From a bacterium (GTDB lineage Bacteria; Verrucomicrobiota; Verrucomicrobiia; Limisphaerales; UBA8199), in contig JAJYHY010000021.1 of NCBI GenBank assembly GCA_021784555.1, positions 1-42,002 of the forward strand: a stretch of 42,002 nucleotides of DNA, in the 5' to 3' direction. Both the position numbers and the translations under genes were made by a program. Shown here piece by piece: positions 13,689-22,381 of the stretch (position 1 is its first letter; every line of letters starts with the position of its first letter). A model generated the notes under the pieces. It was not told the DNA's origin, searched no databases, and worked only from the letters and a program-made list of their open reading frames with translations.

Positions 13689-13984
13689 GCAACAAAGGTA
13701 GCTTTTCGCACCCTGTTGGCCAAACTAAAAGAAGCCCAGACCGGGACAATCCCGTTGCTGAGACACTACCCAACGCCCTGGCAAATGGCAATGGCCGGGC
13801 CGGGGAAAGGAAGATCTCAAGATTCCCCGAATGCGTCTCCCAGATTTTCCTCTGTACCAGGTGGAAGCCAAGTCGGCGTGGCAGACCGGGTCATTCCAGG
13901 CTCAGCCGGAGCGGCTTTCAAGAGCTAACTCGCATGACCGCCAGGTCTCGGTGATGCGACAACAAACAACAAAGAACTCAATAT

Positions 13985-15100
13985 ATGAAAACGCGACTCC
14001 AAAGGCGGCATGGCCGTTCAGTGTGTGGTTATCCCGCCAGGGCCCTTGCCTTGGCGCTGTTGCTGGCGGCACTTTCGACACGTGCCGATGCCGGCTTCAC
14101 TTGCACCGGTTGGCTCAGTGCGGTGCCCGTGCCCGGCATCACTTGCACCAACAGTTCCGGCCAGGTCTTTCTCAAGGGCAACTCCCACGTGTTGCGCCTT
14201 CTCTCCGACGACGCGCGCGTAGCGGGCCGTTTGGTGGCCTGGATGGACGCCGCGTATCAGCCTGATGGCACTGCCATCTTCTCCGGGCCTGCTTATGCCG
14301 AGGCCGGCACGTGGGACGCCAGTGGCACGAATTTCACGCCTTCCGGCGGGGTCTGGACCATCTCCTACAACGGCGTTACGCAGTTGGACGGCAGCAGCAA
14401 ATACAGCATGACCGGTTATGGGATGGGCGCGAACATCGAGGGCCTGCGGTTGACGATTGGCGGAACATGGCCCTCCACTACAAGCAGCCCCATGGACTCG
14501 GCCTCTCGGGCCAACCCCCTTCATCCCTGGACCGTCTCGGCCGGACAGACCATTGAAGCACGGGTGGACGTGATCGCCCTCAGCCAGACGGCTAGGTCGG
14601 CCGGCTTGGCGTTCTGGAGCAGTCCAGCGTACCACGTGCTTTTTGGACGAACGTATATCGCCCTAGCAAAGGAACAGAAGAAGAACCTGGCCTATTTCAG
14701 CGCAGCGAGAGCATCGATCAAAGACACCAACGTCGTCTTGAGCCTGGCCCTGACTCCTGTGGGCAAGAACGTTGTTCTGGTAGGCAAGGTGCTGGACAAA
14801 GATAACGGCGCGCTCATTGCTCAGGTGATCGCAACCGATACGCCGGCCTCCGATCCAACCCTGTCCGCGAGCCAACTGGCGGAATTGACGGGTGGTCGCG
14901 TCTGGCAGGGTCTCACGGCGGACCCCGTTGGCCCGCCCCATACCAGCGGCTCGACTCAGTTGATTCACGTGGCTCAGGAGTCGAATGTTGCGCCAGTGAC
15001 GGCGTTTGCCACGTTCGACAACCTGGAACTGCGCACCTACGAAGTCCCGCAAGTTGCCATTCAGCCGCCGTGCGGGTGTCCTGGCCCGACACCGGCATGA
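13985..15100 (+). CDS. Secreted beta-sandwich-like protein, module copy 1 (C-terminus frameshifted)
   Basis: 371 residues with a clear signal peptide (MKTRLQRRHGR, then ALALALLLAALSTRADA). I do not recognise a named domain. It is rich in beta-strand with a concanavalin/LamG-like feel (GTWDASGTNFTPSGG; VVLVGKVLDKDNGALI; FDNLELRTYEVPQVAIQ). Its second half is homologous to the protein at 20160 (VLDKDN, DNLE(L/V)R(T/Q)Y, P-Q-(V/L)-AIQ). After AIQ the frame goes to PPCGCPGPTPA and stops. One frame over, the homologous ending (VRVSWPDTGMNYWIEAAP to MRFFRVFQSP) continues to a stop at 15237. A single missing base near 15062-15066 explains this, by mutation or sequencing error. It lies upstream of the ECF sigma factor at 15579. 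Confidence 0.7.
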   Translation: MKTRLQRRHGRSVCGYPARALALALLLAALSTRADAGFTCTGWLSAVPVPGITCTNSSGQVFLKGNSHVLRLLSDDARVAGRLVAWMDAAYQPDGTAIFSGPAYAEAGTWDASGTNFTPSGGVWTISYNGVTQLDGSSKYSMTGYGMGANIEGLRLTIGGTWPSTTSSPMDSASRANPLHPWTVSAGQTIEARVDVIALSQTARSAGLAFWSSPAYHVLFGRTYIALAKEQKKNLAYFSAARASIKDTNVVLSLALTPVGKNVVLVGKVLDKDNGALIAQVIATDTPASDPTLSASQLAELTGGRVWQGLTADPVGPPHTSGSTQLIHVAQESNVAPVTAFATFDNLELRTYEVPQVAIQPPCGCPGPTPA

Positions 15101-15237
15101 ACTACTGGATCGAAGCCGCGCCCACCCTCGATGGTCCATGGCTGCCGGTCCGAAACGCCGCCTTGCCCGGCCTTCAGCAGATGACCTTGCCAGTGGACGC
15201 CTCCATGAGGTTTTTCCGCGTGTTTCAATCCCCCTAA

Positions 15238-15578
15238 ACAAGAGAGAGCGGGACGTGAGTAGGCTCCAGGCGCGCCTTGTACCCGCCTCTTTCACACGAA
15301 GACGCTCGGCTGGGGCGGGTAACCGCTCGGCACAGTGAGTCGCTCTGAAGGACTCAGCCAACCTCGGATGGATTCAGACATCGGGAGTGACCGGATCCCG
15401 CCGGTACCCCCGCGAAAAGGATGAAACGGCGGCCTCAATCGCCAATCTCAAATCGAAAAGCAATACGACCAGGGACTCCTGCCAGCCAACAGTGGGGGTC
15501 CCGGCGGGATGCGCTCATCGGGCGTTGCCCCTCGACATTACGCGTGCAAATCCGGGGCCGGTCTGGCAGAATGCCCCC
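15238..15578. other. Intergenic region upstream of sigma factor 1
   Basis: No supportable gene. The last 42 bases (15537-15578) are nearly identical to 21346-21387 upstream of sigma factor 2 and probably contain the shared promoter and ribosome-binding region. No consensus -35/-10 pair is evident. Confidence 0.5.
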
Positions 15579-16331
15579 ATGCGAGCGGAAGGCTCAACCT
15601 TTGCCTCCGAAGCGGGCGGGGGCACATTCGCCACAACGCACTGGAGCGTCGTGCTGGCGGCGGGAAGCTCTGACTCGCCCCAGGCCAAGGCGGCGCTCGA
15701 GACGCTCTGCCGCACCTACTGGTACCCACTTTATGCCTATGCGCGTCGGCGCGGGTACGGACACGAGGACGCCCAGGACCTCACCCAAGGCTTCCTGCTC
15801 CAGTTGCTCGAACGTAACTCGTTCGCGCGCGTCTCTCCAAACAAAGGCCGGTTTCGCTCTTTCCTGCTCGCCGGCCTGAACTATTTCCTGGCCGATCAAC
15901 GCGAGCGCGCCACGGCCCAAAAGCGCGGCGGGGGCAAACCGGTGCTCTCCTTTGACGCCCAGGCCGCCGAGCAGCGGTACGCGCTGGAACCGGTCGATAA
16001 CCGCAGCCCCGATAAGCTCTTCGAGCGCCAGTGGGCACTGGCGCTCCTGGACCAGGTCCTCATTCGGCTCGAGCGCGAGTTCCGCGAAGCCGGCAAAACC
16101 CGACTATTCGAGCGGTTGCGTGAGTTCCTGGTCGCCGGAACGGGTGAGGAAACCTACGCGGAGGCGGCTCAGGGACTTGGCATGAGCAGTGAGGCGTTCA
16201 AGAAGGCCGTGCAACGGTTGCGGCGCCGTTACTACGAGCTATTTCGCCAGGAAATCCTCCGCACCGTATCGGAGCCGGCGGAGGTCGAAGAGGAGATGCG
16301 CTGTCTTTGCGCGGTGATGGCGCGGGGGTGA
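15579..16331 (+). CDS. ECF-type RNA polymerase sigma factor, module copy 1
   Basis: 250 residues. Region 2 is at about 40-105 (LETLCRTYWYPLYAYARRRG, HEDAQDLTQGFLLQLLER, KGRFRSFLLAGLNYFLADQ). A long linker of about 70 residues follows, then region 4 with a helix-turn-helix (TYAEAAQGLGMSSEAFKKAVQRLRRRYYELFRQEI). No anti-sigma gene is adjacent. A Ser/Thr kinase starts 62 nt downstream instead, as in STPK-linked ECF groups such as Vibrio EcfP/PknT, where the kinase activates the sigma factor. The ATG at 15579 is chosen because sequence identity with sigma factor 2 spans this start and both proteins begin MRAEGSTFASEA. An open frame extends upstream to 15387 but is not conserved. Confidence 0.88.
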   Translation: MRAEGSTFASEAGGGTFATTHWSVVLAAGSSDSPQAKAALETLCRTYWYPLYAYARRRGYGHEDAQDLTQGFLLQLLERNSFARVSPNKGRFRSFLLAGLNYFLADQRERATAQKRGGGKPVLSFDAQAAEQRYALEPVDNRSPDKLFERQWALALLDQVLIRLEREFREAGKTRLFERLREFLVAGTGEETYAEAAQGLGMSSEAFKKAVQRLRRRYYELFRQEILRTVSEPAEVEEEMRCLCAVMARG

Positions 16332-16393
16332 ACGCGTCCCCGTTGGGGCCTTTTTCTCTGAGTTATAAATGGCGCCTGGAGCGCCGGCTTGAT

Positions 16394-19300
16394 ATGGCAG
16401 CTCAAACAACGTGTCGAAAATGCGGCCAGCCCTTGGGCGGCGATGCGCGCCAAGGGTTCTGTCCGAGATGTCTGTTCGAGCAAGCCAGTGCAGCGATGGA
16501 CGATCCCGCGTCGAACGCCGAAGAACCGGAAGATACACAGGCCGCGAAACAGAGGGTGCAGGGCGGAGGTCGGGAACGGGGGGGCTGCTCTCGAGGCGAA
16601 GAGGCAAGTCCCTCCATCTCGAATGCTCCGTGGCAAAGCGGCACTCAGTTCGGCGATTACGAACTTCTGGAGCCGCTCGGCCACGGCGGCATGGGCGTGG
16701 TTTACAAGGCCCGGCAGAGGAGCCTGGACCGCATCGTGGCCATCAAGATGATGGCCTTTGGCCCAACCGCCAGTCCCGAATTCATCAAACGGTTCCGCGC
16801 CGAAGCTGTTTCAGCGGCGGCCCTGCACCATCAGAACATAGTCGCCATCCACGAGGTGGGCATCCACCAGGGGCAGCACTTCTTCGTGATGGAGTTCGTC
16901 GAAGGACAGAGCCTGGCGCGGTTGGCGGGCGGCCAGCCATTGCCGGCCCGGCGCGCCACGGCCTACCTCAAGGCCATCGCCCAAGCCGTCCACTACGCCC
17001 ACGAGCGCGGTATCCTCCATCGCGACCTCAAGCCCGCCAACGTCCTGATTGACCTGGACGACCAGCCACGCGTCGTGGACTTTGGCTTGGCCCGCCGACT
17101 GGACGCCGACTCCGAATTGACCGTGACCGGCCAAGTGTTGGGCTCACCCAGCTACTTGCCGCCCGAACAAGCCGCCGGGCGGCGGGCGCATGTCTCGCGC
17201 CGAACGGATGTGTACGGCCTGGGTGCGACGCTCTACCATTTACTCACCGGGCGTCCGCCCTTCCAAGCCGAGTCCCTGGCTCAAACGCTGGCCCTCGTCC
17301 TCCACGACGACCCAGTTCCGCCGCGCCTGTTGAATCCCAGCGTGCCACGCGATCTGGAAACCATCTGCCTGAAGTGCCTCGAAAAAGAGCCGGGCAAACG
17401 CTATCCGACGGCGCAGGAGGTATCGGAGGAACTGGGCCGGTTCCTTGAGGGACAGCCGATTCTTGCCCGGCCACTTGGCATGGCCGGCAAGGCCTGGCGC
17501 TGGTGCCGGCGCAATCCGCAGGCGGCGAGCCTGGCCGCAGTAGCAGTGCTAGTGTTTATGCTGGGATTGACCGGGGTGCTCTGGCAGTGGCGCCAGAGTG
17601 AATCAAACCGCCGTCGGGCTGAAACCGAATCACTCCTCGCCCGGCGAGACGCCTACGCCGCCGACATGAAAGAGGCGCAGCGCGCGCTCGAAGACCATGA
17701 CCTCCGACGCGCTCGGGAACTGCTCGACGCGCACCGGCCAGCGGCTAAGTCCGAGGTTGATCTGCGGAGCTGGGAATGGCGCTATCTCTGGACTCGGTGC
17801 CGGAGCGTGGAGCGGTTCACTCTGCACCAATACACCAATCCCGTGTCGGCTTTGGCGTTTTCCGCGGACGGAAAATGGCTGGCCGTGCGGCTGGCAGACG
17901 CCGCCCTGGTGCTCTGGGATGCTGTGGAGCAACGGCCGCGGAGGGAATTACCGGTGGAGGGCAGGCCCTTTTGCAAGGCGCTGGCCTTTTCCCCGCGCGG
18001 CAGTCTCCTGGCGTGGGGCCACGAGAATGCCAGCGGTACGCACGTGGTAAGCGTGCTCGACCTAAGCACGCAGAAGGAAGTCGCATCGTTGCCTCACACC
18101 CACCTCGTTGCCTCCCTGGCGTTTTCGCCCGACGCACACGCCTTGGCGACTTTAGCTTACGACGGAACTGTGCGCATCTGGGACCTTGATTCACAACAGG
18201 TCCTCTCCCAGTTTCTCACGACGAAAGTTGACATCCGGGGCAACCGGTTCGCGACCGTCACCGACGCCATCGACCCTCCAGCAGCCGGCGCACCCTTTAG
18301 ACGGCCCAACGCCCCCGAACAGCGGGTGACACATTTCGTCTCAACCGAGACCTACACTGACCATTACGGCTGCGTGCGCTTCTCGCCCGATGGTCGATGG
18401 CTGGCGGTTGGCGAAGCCGGGCCGCAAATTCGACTGCGCGACAGAATCACCGGCAAGGAACGCCTCATTTCAGTGTCAGCCCCGGCAGACGGTATCACGG
18501 CGCTGGCCTTCTCACCTGATAGCCGCCGGCTTGCAGCCGCGTGCGGCGCCAGCGACAACGATATTCATATCTGGGACCTGGCCAGCGGCGCGGAAATGCG
18601 CCTCATCGGGCATAGTGGCTGGATCGTCGCTCTGGCGTTTTCACCGGATGGCCAAACGCTGGCCTCCGCCAGCACCGACCAAACCGTGCGTCTTTGGGAT
18701 TTAAGGCGACAGACCGAACGGCGGCAGCTCCAAGGCAACGTGGATGAGGTTTGGGCCGTCGCGTGGTCTCCCGACGGCCAAAACCTCGTGACCGGCGCAA
18801 GAGATGGCTCGATACGGTATTGGGACCCGGCGCCCAAACCCGACCCGCCCTACCTGGTCTTGCCTCAGATCGTGCATTACTGGGGTCCGACATTTTTTCC
18901 AGACAGTCGGAGCTTCCTCGCGGCAACGGGGCCCGAAGGGGCGGTGGTGCGGTGGGACGCGGCCAGTGGGCAGGCGCTGGAGAAACTGACGTTCTTGGGA
19001 ACCAACCACACGAGCCTGGACCTCTCTCCAAATGGCCGCTGGCTGGCCTTGGGCAACGCGACCGGGAAGATCCAGGTGTGGGACTTCCACGCGCGTCAGC
19101 TTGTCACGAACCTGGTCTTTCCCGGCGCCCAAATATTCGCTCTCTGGTTCACCGCGCGCGGCAACCTGCTGGCCTCTGGCGCCGTGACGCCGGAAGACCG
19201 CATTGCCGGCAAGATATGGACCGTAGCCGGGTGGAAGGAGTTCAAACTGTCGGCACTCAACGTCGAGAACGTTTTCGACGGGAATTTCTCCTCCGACGAA

Positions 19301-19789
19301 CGCACTTTGGCGCTCGGATATACGGACGGCACGGCCGCCTGGTGGGACCTGGCGACCGGGAAACGCAAAGCATTCTTCCCGCGCCAATCTCCCAGCTACG
19401 TACATGCCGTGTTTTCGCCGGACGGACGGTACTTTGCCACAGCCGGTGGGCTGGACGGCCTGATGACGCTGTGGGACACGGCTACACGCCGAGCCAGGCC
19501 TATCGGTCACAGCTACCGCAATGCGTTGCACGATCTCATCTTTTCACCGGACAGCCGGCGATTGATCGCCAGCGGCACCAGCCCAAGAGAGGTGATCAAG
19601 TTCTGGGATGTCGAAACTGGCCGGGACTTGGCCACGCTTCCGGGTGTGCCCGGCTGGTATCTCCACGTCGGCTTCTCGCCGGACGGCAATACGCTCTTCG
19701 CCGCCAGCTTCAAGGGCACGGTACTTCTCTGGCACGCGCCGTCGTTTGCGGAAATCGAGGCGAAGGAAAGAAAGGAGAGACTGCAATAA
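16394..19789 (+). CDS. Membrane Ser/Thr protein kinase with double WD40 propeller, module copy 1
   Basis: 1131 residues. An N-terminal zinc ribbon (Cys7, 10, 23, 26) and an acidic linker precede the kinase domain at about 87-351: glycine loop GHGGMGVVY, Lys118 in AIKMM, HRDLKPAN with Asp211, DFG Asp229, PPEQ. The juxtamembrane MAGKAWRWCRRNP is followed by one transmembrane helix at about 376-398. Then come about 14 WD40 blades (typically LAFSPDG then VRLWD), counted by eye, enough for two seven-bladed propellers, presumably outside the cytoplasm as sensor. The ATG at 16394 is preferred over 16307 because the other kinase begins at the same place relative to its zinc ribbon. It probably phosphorylates the sigma factor encoded just upstream (inference). 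Confidence 0.92.
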   Translation: MAAQTTCRKCGQPLGGDARQGFCPRCLFEQASAAMDDPASNAEEPEDTQAAKQRVQGGGRERGGCSRGEEASPSISNAPWQSGTQFGDYELLEPLGHGGMGVVYKARQRSLDRIVAIKMMAFGPTASPEFIKRFRAEAVSAAALHHQNIVAIHEVGIHQGQHFFVMEFVEGQSLARLAGGQPLPARRATAYLKAIAQAVHYAHERGILHRDLKPANVLIDLDDQPRVVDFGLARRLDADSELTVTGQVLGSPSYLPPEQAAGRRAHVSRRTDVYGLGATLYHLLTGRPPFQAESLAQTLALVLHDDPVPPRLLNPSVPRDLETICLKCLEKEPGKRYPTAQEVSEELGRFLEGQPILARPLGMAGKAWRWCRRNPQAASLAAVAVLVFMLGLTGVLWQWRQSESNRRRAETESLLARRDAYAADMKEAQRALEDHDLRRARELLDAHRPAAKSEVDLRSWEWRYLWTRCRSVERFTLHQYTNPVSALAFSADGKWLAVRLADAALVLWDAVEQRPRRELPVEGRPFCKALAFSPRGSLLAWGHENASGTHVVSVLDLSTQKEVASLPHTHLVASLAFSPDAHALATLAYDGTVRIWDLDSQQVLSQFLTTKVDIRGNRFATVTDAIDPPAAGAPFRRPNAPEQRVTHFVSTETYTDHYGCVRFSPDGRWLAVGEAGPQIRLRDRITGKERLISVSAPADGITALAFSPDSRRLAAACGASDNDIHIWDLASGAEMRLIGHSGWIVALAFSPDGQTLASASTDQTVRLWDLRRQTERRQLQGNVDEVWAVAWSPDGQNLVTGARDGSIRYWDPAPKPDPPYLVLPQIVHYWGPTFFPDSRSFLAATGPEGAVVRWDAASGQALEKLTFLGTNHTSLDLSPNGRWLALGNATGKIQVWDFHARQLVTNLVFPGAQIFALWFTARGNLLASGAVTPEDRIAGKIWTVAGWKEFKLSALNVENVFDGNFSSDERTLALGYTDGTAAWWDLATGKRKAFFPRQSPSYVHAVFSPDGRYFATAGGLDGLMTLWDTATRRARPIGHSYRNALHDLIFSPDSRRLIASGTSPREVIKFWDVETGRDLATLPGVPGWYLHVGFSPDGNTLFAASFKGTVLLWHAPSFAEIEAKERKERLQ

Positions 19790-19919
19790 CCAACCGGACC
19801 CACCAAGACTGAGGTGTGCGCCCAAGGGATTTGTATTGCTCCATACACATTCTGTGATTATTCTCAGCGCCCAGTGTTCTCAACCCTGCCCGCCAGCGGT
19901 TCTTACGCCCAGACTCTTC

Positions 19920-20159
19920 TCGTCCCCTTCGTCCAGATTTCCCGGTGTACAGGCTGATGGCTGCGGTGGTGTCAGTCTCACGGAGGTGGTTCGCGCGGCG
20001 GTGCGCTGAGGCGCGCCGCCGACCCGAGCCGGGGAACTCGCGCCAAGCCTCGGGGGCCGGGCGGCCTCCTATCGCGGGGTCGCGAGAGGCGCGGGTGTCT
20101 TTGGGGAACGCCCAACCGCCGAACCCCACACCACAGAACTTAATCAAAGGAACTATCTT
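19920..20159 (+). promoter_or_regulatory. Dispersed 5' leader, copy C (promoter part decayed, long hairpin)
   Basis: From about 19923 the sequence aligns with the element-plus-leader found at 30765 and 31615 (TTCGTCCAGATTTCCC, then GATGGCTGCGGTGGTGTCAGTCTCACGG), but TGTAACC has decayed. A hairpin CGGCGGTGCGC / GCGCGCCGCCG (11 bp with one G-U, loop TGAG) lies at about 20000-20025. Its right arm aligns with that of the other leaders while the left arm differs in a compensating way. The ribosome-binding site AAAGGA (20146-20151) and the first codons ATGATCATAAAGAAACAC are shared as well. 19790-19919 holds nothing I can name. Confidence 0.6.
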
Positions 20160-21152
20160 ATGATCATAAAGAAACACATCATGCCAATCACGCTGGCCCT
20201 GGCAGTTTGCAGCTCGCCAAGCTTCGGCCAGAGTGTATTGCTCAAGGATGACTTCGGCAACGGTTTGGGCCAGTGGGCAATCAGCGCCGGCTGGCCCGGC
20301 ATAGCAAACGTCGTCAACGAGCAGTTAGTCGTCTCGGAAGACTCCCTCGGCCCCATGCAGACCAACAATCCGAGGGCGACCCACGTGCCTGCCGTCCTTG
20401 CCGTTCCGGCCTGGGATCCGCTTGCCGACCAGCAAACACTGGAATTGCGCGCTGATCTCGTCAGTGCCAACCAAAATGACGCCTTCGCTGGAATTGTCTT
20501 CAACTGGGATATCCCGAGCCTGGGTTCCGCCTATGCCTTCGTCAAAGACGAAGATGAACTGGGGCTGACGAAGATCTATAGCGGCGCCAGCTCTTTTGCC
20601 TGGTTCTATTACACCAACCAACCCGTCAAGAATCAGAACGTTACCTTGGCGCTCGCCCTGACGCGCGACGGCCCCAACCTCGACATCACCACCCGCGTCC
20701 TGGACAAAGACAACGCGGACGCGGTTCTGTTCGAGCGCACGGTCATCGACACGCCGCAGGCCGACCCGGTTCTGCCCAGCGGCGCGGTCAAAGGCGAAGT
20801 CGGCATGGCTGACCCCGCGGGGACTCCCTGGCCCCTGCTGAAGGGCCCGGCCTACATCGAGCTGACGATGACCTGGATGGATCCACTGCACGCGCCAGAC
20901 CCGCGGGCCCAACTCATCTACGACAACCTGGAGGTGCGGCAATACCCGGCGCCGCAACTGGCGATTCAGAACGCCGTCCTGCTCTCTTGGCCAGAAACGC
21001 CCGGCCAATGGACCCTCCAAAGCGCGCCCTCACTGGACGGCCCGTGGGAGACCGTATCCAATCCCTGGCGCCGCGATGCCGCCGGACGCACCGAAGTGGC
21101 CATCCCCGCGCCAGACACTATGCGATTGTATCGGCTGCGGCAGGCGCCTTGA
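20160..21152 (+). CDS. Secreted beta-sandwich-like protein, module copy 2
   Basis: 330 residues. Signal peptide MIIKKHIMPITLALAVCSSPSFGQ. The mature part starts VLLKDDFGNGLGQWAI, a DDF-type beginning common in LamG/concanavalin-like extracellular domains. It continues with beta-rich sequence homologous to the second half of the protein at 13985 (VLDKDNADAVLFERTVIDTPQADP; YDNLEVRQYPAPQLAIQ). It ends in the shared C-terminal module (LLSWPETPGQWTLQSAPSLDGPW to MRLYRLRQAP). It is upstream of ECF sigma factor 2, mirroring the order in copy 1. Ligand or function unknown; a sensing or envelope role is guesswork. Confidence 0.8.
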   Translation: MIIKKHIMPITLALAVCSSPSFGQSVLLKDDFGNGLGQWAISAGWPGIANVVNEQLVVSEDSLGPMQTNNPRATHVPAVLAVPAWDPLADQQTLELRADLVSANQNDAFAGIVFNWDIPSLGSAYAFVKDEDELGLTKIYSGASSFAWFYYTNQPVKNQNVTLALALTRDGPNLDITTRVLDKDNADAVLFERTVIDTPQADPVLPSGAVKGEVGMADPAGTPWPLLKGPAYIELTMTWMDPLHAPDPRAQLIYDNLEVRQYPAPQLAIQNAVLLSWPETPGQWTLQSAPSLDGPWETVSNPWRRDAAGRTEVAIPAPDTMRLYRLRQAP

Positions 21153-21387
21153 GCGCCCCAAGCAGCAGCAAGCCCATCCGACTTACCTGCGCGAGCGGCT
21201 GCTGGTCGTTCGCCGTCCCTTGCGCCCGACGGATGCCGGGATGGTTCCGGACCTCCAGGCCCTCATCGACCGATGCCACCAACGGGGCAGTAGCCCTTTG
21301 TGGATCAGCGGCGCGCCGTGGGCTCGCCGCTTCCTTCGCCAAAATATTACGCGTGCAACTCCGGGGCCGGTCTGGCAGAATGCCCCC

Positions 21388-22137
21388 ATGCGAGCGGAAG
21401 GCTCAACCTTTGCCTCCGAAGCGCACGGGGGCGCATTCGCCACAACGCACTGGAGCGTCGTGCTGGCGGCGGCGGAACGCGATTGCCCGCGAGCGGCCGC
21501 GGCCCTGGAACAACTCTGCCGCGATTATTGGTATCCGATCTACGCCTACGTTCGCCGACAGGGTCATCCGCGCGAAGCGGCGGAGGATTTGACCCAGGAG
21601 TTTTTCGCCCGGCTGCTGGCCAAGGACTACCTGGGCGCCGTCCGGCGGGAGCGCGGGCGGTTCCGGTGGTTTCTGCTCTGCGCGGTCAAACGGTTTCTGA
21701 TCAATGAGCGCGAACATGGGCGGGCGGCCAAACGCGGCGGCGCGGCCACCCATGTCCCGTTGGACGGAGCGACCGCCGAAGGCCGCTACCGGCTGGAAGC
21801 GGCCGAGCAAAGCACACCCGACAAGCTCTTTGACCGGGCGTGGGCCGTGAGCTTGATCGAGCGGGTGCATCAACTTCTTCGGGAGGAATATGCCTTGGAA
21901 GGCAAGGCCGGACTCTTTCAAGGTCTCAACATCTTTCTGTCCGGCGACAAGGTCGAGGTGACGTACGCCGAGGCGGGCGTGCCGCTGCACATGACGCCGG
22001 GCGCCGTCAAGGTCGCCGTCCATCGACTCCGCCGGCGCTATCGCGAACTGCTTCGGGAGGAAGTGGCGCAGACGACGGGCTCGCCGGCGGAGTTGGAGGA
22101 GGAGTTGAGAGATTTGCGGGCCGTGTTCGCGGCGTGA
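21388..22137 (+). CDS. ECF-type RNA polymerase sigma factor, module copy 2
   Basis: 249 residues, same layout as the factor at 15579: the shared N-terminal MRAEGSTFASEA and TTHWSVVLAA, region 2 (LEQLCRDYWYPIYAYVRRQG, AAEDLTQEFFARLLAKDYLG, RWFLLCAVKRFLINE), linker, and region 4 (TYAEAGVPLHMTPGAVKVAVHRLRRRYRELLREEV). The gene body differs from sigma factor 1 far more than the first ~75 bp, which are almost identical. The start at 21388 is fixed by that block; upstream open frame back to 21076 is not conserved. The kinase follows after 244 nt instead of 62 because a MITE sits between them. Confidence 0.88.
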   Translation: MRAEGSTFASEAHGGAFATTHWSVVLAAAERDCPRAAAALEQLCRDYWYPIYAYVRRQGHPREAAEDLTQEFFARLLAKDYLGAVRRERGRFRWFLLCAVKRFLINEREHGRAAKRGGAATHVPLDGATAEGRYRLEAAEQSTPDKLFDRAWAVSLIERVHQLLREEYALEGKAGLFQGLNIFLSGDKVEVTYAEAGVPLHMTPGAVKVAVHRLRRRYRELLREEVAQTTGSPAELEEELRDLRAVFAA

Positions 22138-22151
22138 GAGGCTGAGCGCGA

Positions 22152-22301
22152 GAGTTTGGTGGGTGCGATTAGAAGTGTCGGTCAGGCGCGGGGTCAGTCC
22201 TCACTTTTTCCGCGGTAAAGGAAAGGAAGTGGCGGAAGAAGGTGCAGGACTGACCCCGGCACCTTCCGTGCCCGACACATTGAATCGCACCCGAGTTTGG
22301 T
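22152..22301. mobile_element. 132-bp MITE with perfect 9-bp target-site duplication, copy 2
   Basis: The element at 22161-22292 has terminal inverted repeats GGGTGCGATT / AATCGCACCC and inner complementary blocks (GTGTCGG / CCCGACAC; GGGGTCAGTCCT / AGGACTGACCCC), so it folds into one long hairpin. It is flanked directly by GAGTTTGGT at 22152-22160 and again at 22293-22301. A degenerate inverted copy lies at 10591. It encodes nothing. Its site is between the sigma factor and kinase genes of module 2, where the hairpin may affect readthrough. Confidence 0.92.
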
Positions 22302-22381
22302 TGTAACCTTGCGCCGCCGTTTCGTAGTTCAATAAAGCGGAATGGGTTTTCAGCCTGTTCGGCGCGAGTAACAGAGTTGCC

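Noticed and set aside
16307-16393. N-terminal extension of kinase 1 overlapping the sigma gene
   Set aside because: The other kinase starts directly at the zinc ribbon; the extension is translated sigma 3' end and intergenic sequence without conservation.
21153-21387. Open frame continuous with sigma factor 2 upstream of its start
   Set aside because: It reads protein-like in places, but sigma factor 1 has no homologous extension and the conserved block fixes the ATG at 21388.
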